A stretch of DNA of 64,000 nucleotides from positions 248,001 through 312,000 of the forward strand of contig NZ_QVIO01000008.1 of NCBI RefSeq assembly GCF_003416895.1. Reading direction: 5' to 3'. Source of the DNA: Duganella sp. BJB476 (GTDB lineage: Bacteria > Pseudomonadota > Gammaproteobacteria > Burkholderiales > Burkholderiaceae_D). The stretch's first letter is position 1. Each line of letters opens with the position of its first letter. Of this stretch, positions 34,354 through 43,648 are shown piece by piece. The translations under genes and the position numbers were made by a program. Below the pieces are notes generated by a model. The model worked only from the letters and a program-made list of their open reading frames with translations. It was not told where the DNA came from and did not search any database.

Positions 34354-35104
34354 CGATGAATTGCCGGCCATCGCCAACCTGGAATGGCTGCTGGCCCGGC
34401 GGCCGCAATGGCGCCTGCTGGAATCGTGCCGTTCCAGCGAGCAGGCCAGGGCGCGCCTGCAGACCTCATCGGTGGACTTGATCCTGCTCGACATCCAGAT
34501 GCCGGGCCAGTCCGGCCTGGAGTTCGCGCGCGAGCTGTGCCAGCGGCCGGGCGCGCCGCTGATCGTGTTCGTCACCGCCTACGACGAGCATGCGCTGAGC
34601 GCTTTCGATATCTTCGCCCTGGACTATATGCTCAAGCCTTTCGACGACGAACGCTTCGATTTGATGCTGCGGCGCGCGGCCCTGATGCTGGAGCTGAACC
34701 AGCAGGCGGCGATGAACAGCGCGGTGCACGCCTACCTGCGCGACCGCGCGGCCGATGAGGCCGGGTACAGCGCGCCTGTCTTGCTGCAGGTGGTGGTGCG
34801 CACGGCCGCCGGCCTGGAGCGCATCGCCATCGACGATGTGATGTGGTTGGGCGCGGCCGGCAACTATGTCGAGCTGCATCTGGCCGGGCGGGTGGTCCTG
34901 CACCGCAGCACCATCACCGCCATCGTCGAACGCTTGCCGGAGCAGGAGTGGGTCCGTGTGCACCGGACCGCCGTGGTGCGGCGCAGCGCCATCGCCGGCC
35001 TGCGCAGCGACAGCGACGGCTACTACGCGGTGCGCCTGACGCAGGGCGATACGGTGCGGGTCAGCGCGCGCTACCTCAAGCAGGTGCAGGCCATGTTCGC
35101 CTGA
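34283..35104 (+). CDS. LytTR-family response regulator
   Basis: A 273-residue regulator starting at ATG 34283 (or 34295), overlapping the kinase by up to 71 bp. The receiver domain carries VDDE, the phosphorylatable Asp in LILLDIQMPG, Thr in FVTAYDE and Lys in YMLKPF. The C-terminal LytTR DNA-binding domain follows (IDDVMWLGAAGNYVELHLAG, LPEQEWVRVHRTAVVRRSAI). Such proteins bind direct repeats upstream of target promoters. With the pseudokinase and kinase it forms a three-gene signalling unit. The targets are unknown; no obvious LytTR direct repeat was picked out by eye in the window. Confidence 0.93.
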   Translation: MNTTMLSNYASPSTDRPRTVLIVDDELPAIANLEWLLARRPQWRLLESCRSSEQARARLQTSSVDLILLDIQMPGQSGLEFARELCQRPGAPLIVFVTAYDEHALSAFDIFALDYMLKPFDDERFDLMLRRAALMLELNQQAAMNSAVHAYLRDRAADEAGYSAPVLLQVVVRTAAGLERIAIDDVMWLGAAGNYVELHLAGRVVLHRSTITAIVERLPEQEWVRVHRTAVVRRSAIAGLRSDSDGYYAVRLTQGDTVRVSARYLKQVQAMFA

Positions 35105-35225
35105 ATGCACGGCGCTTGCGGTTCGTCCCAGAACTGACGCGATTGATCACATAGTCGTAGCCGACAGTTTTACCTCCGTGGCAAGCTGGCCTCACCTTAT
35201 GGCTTACCTCAGGAGGAACACCAGA

Positions 35226-36173
35226 ATGAACCAGATCGTTATGACTATGCTGGCGCGGCTGGCGGCGATGATCGTCGCCTGCGCCGTGCTGGGCGCAGGC
35301 GCGCACGCGCAGTCGCTGGAAACGGACAAGTCGCTGGAACACAGCGTCAAGATCGTGCGCGTCCACAATCTCGATTTTCCCGTACTCGACGTCGGCAAAG
35401 GGCCTGTCGTCTTGCTATTGCATGGCTTCCCCGATTCGCACCGCGTGTGGCGCAATCAGGTGGCGCCATTGGTGCGCGCCGGCTACCGCGTGGTGGCGCC
35501 GGACCTGCGCGGCTATGGCGACGCGCCGATCTTGCCGGCCGTGTCCGACTACGCCATCGGCAAGGTGCTGGGCGACGTGACCGGCCTGCTCGATGTGCTG
35601 AACATCAAGCAGGCAAGCGTGGTCGGCCATGACTGGGGCGCGGCGGTGGCCTGGTATCTGGCGGCGTTCTATCCGGACCGGGTGGAGCGGCTGATGGTGA
35701 TGTCGGTGGGCGCGCCGTGGAATCCGGAATTCAACAGCATCACCCAGCGCGAGAAATTCTGGTACTCGCTGTACTTCCAGTTTGAAGGCGTGGCGGAAGC
35801 GCGCTTTCAGCAGAACGACTTTGCTTTCTTCCACGCGCTGAGCCGTGATGAAGGCGATGTCGACGCGGCCATCGCGCATTTCAAGCTGCCGGGGACATTG
35901 ACCGCGGCGCTCAACTGGTACCGCGCCAATTCGAAGCCGACGATGCCGCCGCCGGACGGCACGCCGGTGCCGCCGACGCCCAAGGTGCATTGCGATGTGG
36001 TGGGCGTCTGGAGCGAGCGGGACCACTACCTGACCGAGGAGCAGATGCAAGCCTCGGCCGACGATGTCACCGGCAAGTGGCGCTACCAGAAAGTGGAGCG
36101 GGCCGGCCACTGGATGATGCTGGAGCAGCCGCGCCAGGTCAGCGAGCTGATGCTCGACTTCCTGGCGCGTTGA
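35226..36173 (+). CDS. Exported epoxide-hydrolase-like alpha/beta hydrolase
   Basis: A 315-residue protein; ATG 35226 is preceded by AGGAGG and begins a signal peptide (LARLAAMIVACAVLGAGAHA). The hydrolase domain has oxyanion motif LLLHGFPDSHRVW, nucleophile VVGHDWGAAVA with Asp, typical of epoxide hydrolases and haloalkane dehalogenases, an acid in GVWSERDHYLT and His in AGHWMMLEQP. It should hydrolyse epoxides or related substrates by a covalent alkyl-enzyme route in the periplasm or outside. It follows the LytTR gene by 121 bases on the same strand and may have its own promoter. Confidence 0.85.
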   Translation: MNQIVMTMLARLAAMIVACAVLGAGAHAQSLETDKSLEHSVKIVRVHNLDFPVLDVGKGPVVLLLHGFPDSHRVWRNQVAPLVRAGYRVVAPDLRGYGDAPILPAVSDYAIGKVLGDVTGLLDVLNIKQASVVGHDWGAAVAWYLAAFYPDRVERLMVMSVGAPWNPEFNSITQREKFWYSLYFQFEGVAEARFQQNDFAFFHALSRDEGDVDAAIAHFKLPGTLTAALNWYRANSKPTMPPPDGTPVPPTPKVHCDVVGVWSERDHYLTEEQMQASADDVTGKWRYQKVERAGHWMMLEQPRQVSELMLDFLAR

Positions 36174-36186
36174 GCGGGCCGGCCGG

Positions 36187-37833
36187 TCAACCGCGGCGCA
36201 CCAGTTTCATGCCGTTGGCGCGGCCGACGTAGGCCACCATGCCGGTGATCTTGCCGGCCTTGTCGCGCTCCAGCCGGATCACGATGCCGCTACCGCTGGA
36301 GCCGAAGGCGTCGGCGAACACATTGTCGAGCGGCTGCTCACCGAAGCGCGGCACCATCATCCACAGCTTGCCGTCCTTGAGCGTCAGCGTGTAGGTCGCG
36401 TTCAGTTCGGCACTGTCGTAGGTCCCGGCGACGGCGGCCAACTGCTCCGGCGTCATGCTGCCGGCGGTCACCCGTTCGAAGCGGGCCGCCGGTTCGCCCG
36501 GACGCTCCACCACCAGCGTGCGTTCGGTGATGAGCGCGGGCTTGGCCGTGCGCTTGGGATCGCGCACGAAGCGGCCTTCGCCGACCGGCAGCAGTTCCTG
36601 TTTCATGCCCGGCCCGGTGTACCACAGCTTGCCGTCCAGCGCCTCCACCCGGCGCAGCATGCCTTCGCGGGCGTTCCAGTACACGCCGGCATAGCGGGCC
36701 GGATCGGCCAGCGCCACGGCTTGAGGCTCGGCGGCGGCCGCGGCCGCGACCGGGAATTCGCCGGCCGCGTAGATGTCGGCCACCTTGCGCGCCAGGCTGC
36801 TCGGGTCGAGGTCGGGACGGTTACACAGCACGGCCACGCCCAGCTTCAGTTTGGGCAGGCGCAGCAGTTCCGCCTTGTAGCCGGCGAAGGAGCCGGAATG
36901 GGAGGCCACATCCAGGCCGCGGTATTTGTCCAGCATCAGGCCGCGGCCGTAGTTCAGCGGGGTTCCGTCGTTGAGCTTGCCGGCGGTTTGCATCTGCTCG
37001 ATCATCCGGGCGCCGCCCACCTTGGGCTGGTAGAAATTGGCGTCCCACTTGGCCAGGTCGGCCACGGTGGACTGGACCGCGCCGTCGCCGGTGTGCTCCC
37101 AGTTCGACATCAGCAGCGCAAAGCTGGCGGGGCCGTTTGGACGGTAGGCGCTGGCGCGGTGCGGCACCACCGTGTCGTGGTCGTCGAGGATGCGGGTGTC
37201 GTTCATGCCCAACGGCTCGAAGATGCGCGCCTTGGCGAAGGCGGCCATGCTGCCGCCGCTGACCTTCTCGACGATCTGGGCCAGCAGCATATAGCCGGTG
37301 TTGCTGTAGGCGTAGGCGGTGCCGGGCTGGAAGTTGAGACCCTGCTGGCGCGCGACGTCGGCCAGGGCTTCGGCGTTGGAGCTGACGTCGCCCAGGGCCA
37401 CGCCTCTCAGGTTCATCAGCAGCATATAGTCGCGCAGGCCGCTGGTGTGGTGCAGCAGGTGGTCGACGGTGATCGGCGTGCCGTAGTCGGGCAGCTGGGG
37501 CAGGTAGCGGCGGATGTCGTCGTCCAGTTTGAGCTTGCCGTCTTGTACCAGCAGCAGGATGGCGGCGGCGGTGAATTGCTTCGAGGTCGAGCCGATATCG
37601 AAGACGGTGCTGTGCGCGTCGATGGCGACGCCGTGTTCGAGGCTGGCGGCGCCGTAGCCTTGTTCCAGCAGCGGCTTGCCGTCGCGCCAGACGGAGACGG
37701 CGCAACCCGGCGCGTCGGCCTTGGCGTAAGGGGCGAACAGGGCGTTGGCCTGCTCGACCGGTGTGGCGGCGCCGGCGGCATGGGCCAGGACCAGGGCAGA
37801 CAGCAGCAGGGACAGACGGGTAGGGTTTTTCAT
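36187..37833 (-). CDS. Secreted class C beta-lactamase-like serine hydrolase
   Basis: A 548-residue protein with signal peptide LSLLLSALVLAHAAGA. The penicillin-binding fold shows STSK (SxxK nucleophile, in FDIGSTSKQFTAAAI), YSN in AYAYSNTGYMLLAQIVEKVS and HSGS as the third motif (DVASHSGSFAGYKAELL). The C-terminal 150 residues are a beta-rich domain of the DUF3471-like type found in many serine hydrolases. It may be an esterase, D-aminopeptidase or peptidase; true beta-lactamase activity is not implied. It converges with the epoxide-hydrolase-like gene with 13 bases between stops. Confidence 0.85.
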   Translation of the reverse strand: MKNPTRLSLLLSALVLAHAAGAATPVEQANALFAPYAKADAPGCAVSVWRDGKPLLEQGYGAASLEHGVAIDAHSTVFDIGSTSKQFTAAAILLLVQDGKLKLDDDIRRYLPQLPDYGTPITVDHLLHHTSGLRDYMLLMNLRGVALGDVSSNAEALADVARQQGLNFQPGTAYAYSNTGYMLLAQIVEKVSGGSMAAFAKARIFEPLGMNDTRILDDHDTVVPHRASAYRPNGPASFALLMSNWEHTGDGAVQSTVADLAKWDANFYQPKVGGARMIEQMQTAGKLNDGTPLNYGRGLMLDKYRGLDVASHSGSFAGYKAELLRLPKLKLGVAVLCNRPDLDPSSLARKVADIYAAGEFPVAAAAAAEPQAVALADPARYAGVYWNAREGMLRRVEALDGKLWYTGPGMKQELLPVGEGRFVRDPKRTAKPALITERTLVVERPGEPAARFERVTAGSMTPEQLAAVAGTYDSAELNATYTLTLKDGKLWMMVPRFGEQPLDNVFADAFGSSGSGIVIRLERDKAGKITGMVAYVGRANGMKLVRRG

Positions 37834-37921
37834 GATGATCTCCTTTGTGGTTAGGTGTTGTAGTGAAGTATATCACCGACACTGATGAGGATGTCAACAT
37901 TGAAATTAATTAATTTGTGGA

Positions 37922-38764
37922 ATGGGGTATGCTGGCGGGATGCCGCATTCGAACACCAAGCCCGGTCCCCGTTTCTGGCGGGACGCAAACCTGCCCTACA
38001 TCGAGGCGCGGGCGGTTGGCGATGGGCGCAAGCTTGGCTACGCCAGGCACTCGCACGAGACTTTTTCGATCGGCGTGATTCGGGACGGGCACACCAACTA
38101 CCTCAACCAGGCGTCGCGCCGGCTGGTGGGACCGGGCGCCGTGGTCCTGATGAATCCGGGCGATGTGCATGCCTGCAACCCGGTGGGCGACGAGACCTGG
38201 TCGTATCGCATGCTGTATGTCGACTGCGGCTGGCTGGCCGGCTTGCAGCGGGAATGGGGCTTCAGCGCCAACTGCGATTTCCGCCCGTTCGCGGCGACCA
38301 TGAGCACGGCGCCTGCGCTGTATGCGGGATTCAATCATTTTTATGAGGTGCTGACGGCCGCCGCTTCCGACCACCTGCAGCGGCAGTGCGCAGCCGTGAC
38401 CTTCTTCGAGCAGGTCCAGTCCGGCCTCGATCCGGCCGCCATGGTCGAGCGCGAAGCCAACCGCAAGCTCGAACGCGCGGCCGACTACATCAACGACAAT
38501 TGCGCCGCCGCGCTCAAGCTGGAGGATATTTGCGGCGCGGCCGGGCTCTCGCCCTCATACCTGATCCGCGCCTTCCGCAAGCGCTACGGCATGACGCCGC
38601 ACGCCTACCTGCTGAACCGCCGCATCCAGCTGGCGCGCGGCTTGCTCAAGGAGGGCAGGGCGATTGCCGAGGTCGCACTGGAGACGGGCTTTGTCGACCA
38701 GGCGCATTTCCAGCGCATCTTCAAGCAGTTGCTGGCGGCGACGCCGGGACAGTACTTGCGCTGA
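37922..38764 (+). CDS. AraC-family regulator next to a LysE exporter
   Basis: A 280-residue regulator; ATG 37922 and ATG 37940 are both possible starts and neither has a strong ribosome site. The N-terminal cupin-like effector domain carries YARHSHETFSIGVIRDGHTN and VGPGAVVLMNPGDVHACNP. The C-terminal two-HTH AraC domain has LKLEDICGAAGLSPSYLIRA and IAEVALETGFVDQAHFQRIF, ending RYGMTPHAYLLNRR in the first linker. It converges with a LysE-family exporter and overlaps its end by 44 bp. AraC/LysE pairs usually control amino acid or toxic metabolite export, so the effector is probably the export substrate. Confidence 0.88.
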   Translation: MGYAGGMPHSNTKPGPRFWRDANLPYIEARAVGDGRKLGYARHSHETFSIGVIRDGHTNYLNQASRRLVGPGAVVLMNPGDVHACNPVGDETWSYRMLYVDCGWLAGLQREWGFSANCDFRPFAATMSTAPALYAGFNHFYEVLTAAASDHLQRQCAAVTFFEQVQSGLDPAAMVEREANRKLERAADYINDNCAAALKLEDICGAAGLSPSYLIRAFRKRYGMTPHAYLLNRRIQLARGLLKEGRAIAEVALETGFVDQAHFQRIFKQLLAATPGQYLR

Positions 38765-39344
38765 GCAACAAGTAGGCGGCGCTGGCCGCCAGCAGCAGCG
38801 CCATGGCGCGGTTAAACCAGCGCATCACAGCGGGATCGCTCAGGCGCCGGCGCAGAAAGGTGCCGGCATAGGCCCAGCAGGCGATCGACAGGTAGCAGAT
38901 CACGAAATACAGCGCCGCGAACTGCCAGACCAGCACCGCGTCGCCGTCGGCGGCAAACGCGCCCATGCCCGCCACCGACGCCACCCAGGCTTTGGGATTG
39001 AGCCATTGCATGGCCGCGCCGGCCGCCAGCGACGGCCCCTTGGCGGCGTCGCCGGACGAGAGCGCGCCGTCGTCGCGCGCCAGCTTCCACGCCATGAACA
39101 GCAGGAAGGCGACGCCGGCCAGTTGTATCGCCCGCGTCAAGGCCGGCAGTTGAATCAGCAGTTCATGCAGGCCCAGGCCGGTTAGCAACAGCAATGCAGT
39201 GAAGCCGACGGTGGCGCCGGTGACGTGGCGCATGCTGGCGCGAAAGCCATGCTGCGCGCCGCTGCTGAGGGCGACGATGTTGACCGGGCCGGGGGTAATC
39301 GACGAGGCCAGGGCGAAGGCTGCCATGGAAATCAGGATGCTCAT
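38721..39344 (-). CDS. LysE/RhtB-family exporter
   Basis: A 207-residue inner-membrane protein with about six TM helices. ATG 39344 is preceded by CGGAGA; a longer start at 39374 has no ribosome site. The conserved N-terminus SITPGPVNIVALSSGAQHGF and the central MQWLNPKAWVASVAGMGAF match the LysE/RhtB family of amino acid and small metabolite exporters. It faces the AraC regulator and the 3' ends overlap by 44 bp, an arrangement that can produce antisense interference between them. The substrate cannot be told from the sequence. Confidence 0.88.
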   Translation of the reverse strand: MSILISMAAFALASSITPGPVNIVALSSGAQHGFRASMRHVTGATVGFTALLLLTGLGLHELLIQLPALTRAIQLAGVAFLLFMAWKLARDDGALSSGDAAKGPSLAAGAAMQWLNPKAWVASVAGMGAFAADGDAVLVWQFAALYFVICYLSIACWAYAGTFLRRRLSDPAVMRWFNRAMALLLAASAAYLLLSASTVPASPPATA

Positions 39345-39427
39345 AGTTGCGGGTCTCCGGTAAGAATGAATCATGCCGGAGCGACGATACGCGGCGCGCG
39401 CATCGTCGTATTGTAGAAAACAACCCT

Positions 39428-41032
39428 TCAGCGGGCGCGGATCACGCAGCCATGCGCGGCCAGCTTGCCGTGCGCCTGGCCCCAGCCGTCGGCGTACAGG
39501 ATCGGGCCGGCCGAGTCCGCCAACGCCACCGGCCGGTCCGACAGGTTGGCCAGCACGGTAATGGCGCCGGCGCCGCTGCCGCGCCGCATGCCGATCAAGC
39601 CGGGCGGCAGCGACTCGATGAAGGCGGTGGCGCCCTGGCGCAACGCGGGGTGCGCGCGCCGCAAGGCCAGCAAGGCGCGGTAGTGGCTGTGCATGCCGGG
39701 GTTGAAAGCGCTCCAGTCGAGCCGGTAGCGGTCGAACAGCACCGTCCAGTCGCGCCAGCTGGGCTCGTCGAACTCCTGGCCCATCAGGATGTGCGGCACG
39801 CCGTCCATGGTCAGCAGCAGCGCCGCCGCCGCGCGATGGACGCCGGCGCCGAGCACCTTGCTGGCGCGCGGTTGTTCCTTGTCTTCCAGCCAGCGCATGC
39901 GCAGCGCGCCGCGCGGGAAGCTGTAGGTCGACTCCTTCCAGTACTGGGCAAAGGCGTGCGCGTCGGCCTGTCCGCAAGCCACGCGGCGCAGCATCTCGCG
40001 GGTGCCGCCTTCGTAGGTCAGGTCGCAGCTGTGCAGGTGATGGAATTCGTCGCAGGACTGCGAGATCAGCGCGATGTCGGGCCGCAGCGCCGCCAGCGCG
40101 GTGCGGATCTCGGCCAGGAAATCGGTGGGCGTGATGTCGGAATCGTCGAAACGCAAGCCGTCGAAGCCGTAGCGGCCGATCCAGCGCTGCATGGCCGCGA
40201 CCAGGTTGCCGCGCAGCGCGCGGTTGCTGAAATCGAAGCCGGCGAAGTACTCGCGCTGCGGCACCGCGTAATAGACCTGGCCGCCGGCGTCGCGGGTGTA
40301 CCAGTCGGGATGGGTGGCGGTCCAGGGATGGTCGGCGCTGCTGCGGTTGAGCGTCCAGTCGAACAGCACGCGCATGCCGCGCGCGTGGATGGCGTCGACC
40401 AGTGCGTGCAGGGCGGTCTCGTCGCCCAGTGCCGGATCGATGGCGTCGAAGTCGAGCACCGCGTACGGATCGCCCAGCGCGCCGCGCCGGCCGCTATGGC
40501 CGATGGGATGGATGGGCATCATCCAGATCACGTCGACACCCAGTTGCTCCAGGTAGTCGAGGCGGGCGCGCACGCCGTCGAAATCGCCGCCGAACGCGGG
40601 CACCGACAGCTGGTAGATCACCGCCTCGTGCAGCCACGCCGGGCTGGCCAGCGCCTGATGGCGGCGATAGAGTGGGCCGGCCGCGTCGGCTTTCAGGCCG
40701 CGCCGGCGCATCAGCACGTCTCCATGCTCGTCGACCGTCAGGCAGGAATTGTTCTGGCCGTCCTCGGAGATCCAGGGATTGGCCGGATCCGGTATCCAGT
40801 GCTCGCCATCGACTACGAGTTTGTACAGGTGGCGGCCGGCGGCGATCGGCAGGGCGCATTCCCAGTGGCCGGGCGCTACCTGCTCGAACTGGCAGGCGTC
40901 GCCGACCCAATAGTTGAAAGTGCCGGCCAGCGCGACGCTGCGCAGCCCCGGCGCATCCTCGTAACGAAAGCGGACGCCTTGTGCGCAGCGTTGAGGGAGC
41001 TGCTCTGGGGAAGTTTCGAATTGGATGTTCAT
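39428..41032 (-). CDS. GH13 alpha-amylase-like protein with replaced catalytic residues
   Basis: A 534-residue cytoplasmic protein (no signal). An N-terminal CBM48-type module (VALAGTFNYWVGDACQFEQV, GRHLYKLVVDGEHWIPD) precedes a GH13 barrel. Region I reads FDWTLNRSS (Arg230 for His), region II GLRFDDSD keeps the nucleophile Asp296, region III ALISQSCDEF has Gln325 where the acid Glu belongs, and region IV WLEDKEQPR has Asp-Lys-Glu (384-386) in place of Asn-His-Asp. Loss of the acid and the stabilising residues suggests it is not a normal glycosidase, and may bind glucans or regulate. The active relative is at 53264. Confidence 0.85.
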   Translation of the reverse strand: MNIQFETSPEQLPQRCAQGVRFRYEDAPGLRSVALAGTFNYWVGDACQFEQVAPGHWECALPIAAGRHLYKLVVDGEHWIPDPANPWISEDGQNNSCLTVDEHGDVLMRRRGLKADAAGPLYRRHQALASPAWLHEAVIYQLSVPAFGGDFDGVRARLDYLEQLGVDVIWMMPIHPIGHSGRRGALGDPYAVLDFDAIDPALGDETALHALVDAIHARGMRVLFDWTLNRSSADHPWTATHPDWYTRDAGGQVYYAVPQREYFAGFDFSNRALRGNLVAAMQRWIGRYGFDGLRFDDSDITPTDFLAEIRTALAALRPDIALISQSCDEFHHLHSCDLTYEGGTREMLRRVACGQADAHAFAQYWKESTYSFPRGALRMRWLEDKEQPRASKVLGAGVHRAAAALLLTMDGVPHILMGQEFDEPSWRDWTVLFDRYRLDWSAFNPGMHSHYRALLALRRAHPALRQGATAFIESLPPGLIGMRRGSGAGAITVLANLSDRPVALADSAGPILYADGWGQAHGKLAAHGCVIRAR

Positions 41033-41237
41033 TGTGTTATTCAACTACAAAAATGTATTTAAGTAAATATTTATCGCTTAAGTTTGCATATTCATATGAT
41101 TTTTATATGTAGTTTAGGTACTTATTGGCATGGATTTGAGAGAGCGCAAGTGCTGTGATTATTCGAGAGTTTCCACTGAGCAGAAAGCGCACATACTTAA
41201 CGTCTTGCCCGGTAGATTATTCTTCGAGGTGACACCA

Positions 41238-42848
41238 ATGATGTTCAGCAACATGTCGGAACGCCGCTTCGGGCTGCCGTTCGCACGACTCTCTCCACGC
41301 TTACCTGTCATGTACCTGGCCATCTTTTTTGTGGTCCTGGTATGCACCTCGCTGATCGGCGTCCAGGTATGGCTGACCGCGCACGCCCGCAGCGTGCAGC
41401 TGAACGAATCGGAAATCGCCGCCGCCAACCTCGCGGAGGCCGTGGGGCAGCATGCGTATGACACGATCAAGGAAGCCGATACGGTCCTGGTCGGGCTGGT
41501 GGAGCGGCTGGAAAACGACGGCAAGCTTGAGCTTGAGCTCGACCGCTTCCATCAGCTGCTGGTGCACCGCGTTGCGGAGTTGCCGCAACTGCACGGCCTG
41601 TTTGTCTACGGCGACGATGGCCGCTGGCTGGTCAATTCCCAACCTGAGCTGCTGAAAGGGAAAAACAACTCGGACCGCGAGTATTTCATCTATCACCGGG
41701 AGCACGCGGATCGGGGCGTGCATATCGGCCCGCCGGTGCGCAGCAAATCAACCGGCGATTGGATAGTCACGGTGTCGCGCCGCTTCAACCAGCCGGACGG
41801 CTCCTTTGGCGGGGTAGTGCTGGCGGCGATCAATATGAATTATTTCCAGAAGTTTTTCGAGCGCTTCAAGATCGGCGAGGACGGCGCCATTCAGCTGGCG
41901 CTGGATGACGGCATCATGCTGGTGCGGCGGCCGTTCAACGAAAAATCGCTGGGCAGGGATATTTCGAAACTGCCGCTGTTCCACGATTACTTGCCCAAGG
42001 CGCCAGTCGATACTGTGATTTTTACGTCAGCGCAAGACGGTGTGACACGGATCAATAGCTACCGGCGGTTGGAACAATACCCGCTGGTGGTCTCGGCCGC
42101 GCTGTCCAAGGACGAGGTGCTGGCGCAATGGCGGGCGGATGCTTATCTCTACAGCGCCGGCGTCATCATCCTGGTGCTGGGGATAAGCTTGCTGGGAATC
42201 CGGCTGGTGCGGCAGATTAATCTGCGGATACAGGCGGAAGCGGAACTGGTGCGTGCACGCAATTCGCTGGTGACGCTGAATCAAACGCTGGAGCGGTTGG
42301 CCATGCAGGATGGCATGACCGGCCTGTCCAATCGCCGGCATTTTGATGCGACATTGAAGAACGAATTCAGCCGGGCGATGCGCGGCGCCAGCGCGCTGGC
42401 GCTAGTCATGATCGATGTCGATTCCTTCAAGCAGTACAACGATATCTTCGGCCATGCCGCCGGCGACGAGTGCCTGAAGGCGATCAGCAAGGTGGTTGCC
42501 GACAGCAAGCACAGGCCGGGCGATATCGCCGCGCGTTACGGCGGCGAAGAGCTGGCGGTGCTGTTGCCGGGAACGGATGTGGCAGGGGCGCTGGCCGTCG
42601 CCGAGCATATCCGCGCGGCGGTCGAAGACCTGAACATCAAGCATCCCGGCAGCGCCACCGGCTACGTGACGGTCAGCGCCGGGGTCGAATCCTTCGCGCC
42701 GGTGCGGTTCGAGAGCGAGCCGGTCGACCTGATCAAGGCGGCCGACCAGGCCTTGTACCGGGCCAAGTCCCTGGGACGCAATCGCGTCCATTCGAACATC
42801 ATCGACCGGGAAGTGCGATCGGCCTCCGCCCTCGGTGTGGCCGGGTAG
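41238..42848 (+). CDS. Membrane Cache-GGDEF diguanylate cyclase
   Basis: A 536-residue protein. ATG 41238 follows GAGGTG; the frame extends upstream to 41130 without a signal. Two TM helices (LAIFFVVLVCTSLIGVQVWL and VIILVLGISLLGIRLV) flank a periplasmic Cache/PDC-type sensor domain (YGDDGRWLVNSQPELLKGKN, SDREYFIYHREHADRGVHIG). A GGDEF domain follows with RLAMQDGMTGLSNRRHFD, the active motif YGGEEL and an RPGD inhibitory I-site. It should make c-di-GMP from two GTP in response to a periplasmic ligand, probably a small organic acid or amine given the Cache fold. It is divergent from the GH13 gene across a 205-base gap. Confidence 0.92.
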   Translation: MMFSNMSERRFGLPFARLSPRLPVMYLAIFFVVLVCTSLIGVQVWLTAHARSVQLNESEIAAANLAEAVGQHAYDTIKEADTVLVGLVERLENDGKLELELDRFHQLLVHRVAELPQLHGLFVYGDDGRWLVNSQPELLKGKNNSDREYFIYHREHADRGVHIGPPVRSKSTGDWIVTVSRRFNQPDGSFGGVVLAAINMNYFQKFFERFKIGEDGAIQLALDDGIMLVRRPFNEKSLGRDISKLPLFHDYLPKAPVDTVIFTSAQDGVTRINSYRRLEQYPLVVSAALSKDEVLAQWRADAYLYSAGVIILVLGISLLGIRLVRQINLRIQAEAELVRARNSLVTLNQTLERLAMQDGMTGLSNRRHFDATLKNEFSRAMRGASALALVMIDVDSFKQYNDIFGHAAGDECLKAISKVVADSKHRPGDIAARYGGEELAVLLPGTDVAGALAVAEHIRAAVEDLNIKHPGSATGYVTVSAGVESFAPVRFESEPVDLIKAADQALYRAKSLGRNRVHSNIIDREVRSASALGVAG

Positions 42849-42895
42849 GCCGGAGCGCTATTCCTTGGGGAGCGGCGAGTGGAGAGGGGCGATGC

Positions 42896-43594
42896 TTATC
42901 CGGTAAAGCGCGCCGAGATGGGCTGTTCGGTGGCGTCGAGTACAAACTCGCGCATGTCCGCGAAGGCGGCGCCGAATGCCGGCCGCTTCGAGATGAGTGC
43001 GATGTAGCGCTGGAAAACTTCGTCGCCACACAAGCCATAGCCGCGCGCCCAGACAACCGCATGTCCGACGATGCAATCGGCTGCGGTAAATTTCTGCCCA
43101 CAGACGAAAGGCGCTTGCTCCAGCCGCGCGGCAAGCTGGGGTTCTATCTCCTCGCGGAACTTCTTGCGGTATCGCGCCACCGTGCGCGGGTCGCGCTCCG
43201 AGTCCGGCAAGACATGCTCATGGGCGCGAATTTGCCACAGCATCATGTCCATCCAGGTTGATCCAAAGTGCAGCATTTGCAGGTAGTCGGCGCGCTCGGG
43301 CGACGCCACCGGGAAGGGCGCGAGACCGGCATCGGGGTATGCATCGGCCAGAAAAGCGACCATGGCGGCGCTTTCGAGCATGTACTGCGACCTGCCGTTG
43401 TCCCAGGTAATTTCAAGCACAGGCACGTTATGGTTGGGATTCAGGCGCATGAACTCGGCGGAATACTGCACGGCGTTGCACAGGTCTACTTTCTCGACGT
43501 CGAAGGAGTTTCCAACGACCTCATGCAGCATCCATTTGGTGCGGGCGCTTCGGCTGGCCGGGTAGTGGTACAGTTTTAAGTGTTTAATTGGCAA
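42896..43594 (-). CDS. Glutathione S-transferase family protein
   Basis: A 232-residue protein with a TTG start at 43594 supported by AGGAGA five bases upstream. The N-terminal thioredoxin fold begins LKLYHYPASRSARTKWMLHE and has NHNVPVLEI before the cis-Pro loop and MLESAAMVAFLADAYPDAGL with the GSH-binding Glu-Ser. The C-terminal helical domain contains CGQKFTAADCIVGHAVVWA. It is a cytoplasmic GST of unassigned class. It is divergent from the GlxA-type regulator, and an 8-base palindrome overlapping its -35 sequence suggests control by that regulator. Confidence 0.88.
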   Translation of the reverse strand: MPIKHLKLYHYPASRSARTKWMLHEVVGNSFDVEKVDLCNAVQYSAEFMRLNPNHNVPVLEITWDNGRSQYMLESAAMVAFLADAYPDAGLAPFPVASPERADYLQMLHFGSTWMDMMLWQIRAHEHVLPDSERDPRTVARYRKKFREEIEPQLAARLEQAPFVCGQKFTAADCIVGHAVVWARGYGLCGDEVFQRYIALISKRPAFGAAFADMREFVLDATEQPISARFTG

Positions 43595-43648
43595 GATATT
43601 CTCCTGTGATCGAAGGCCACAGTCTGGCGTCTTGCGGCTTGCCGGTGA

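Noticed and set aside
36187..37833. Class C beta-lactamase resistance gene
   Set aside because: Only the general SxxK/YxN/HxG fold is present, together with a long extra C-terminal domain typical of esterase/peptidase-like serine hydrolases; resistance is not supported.
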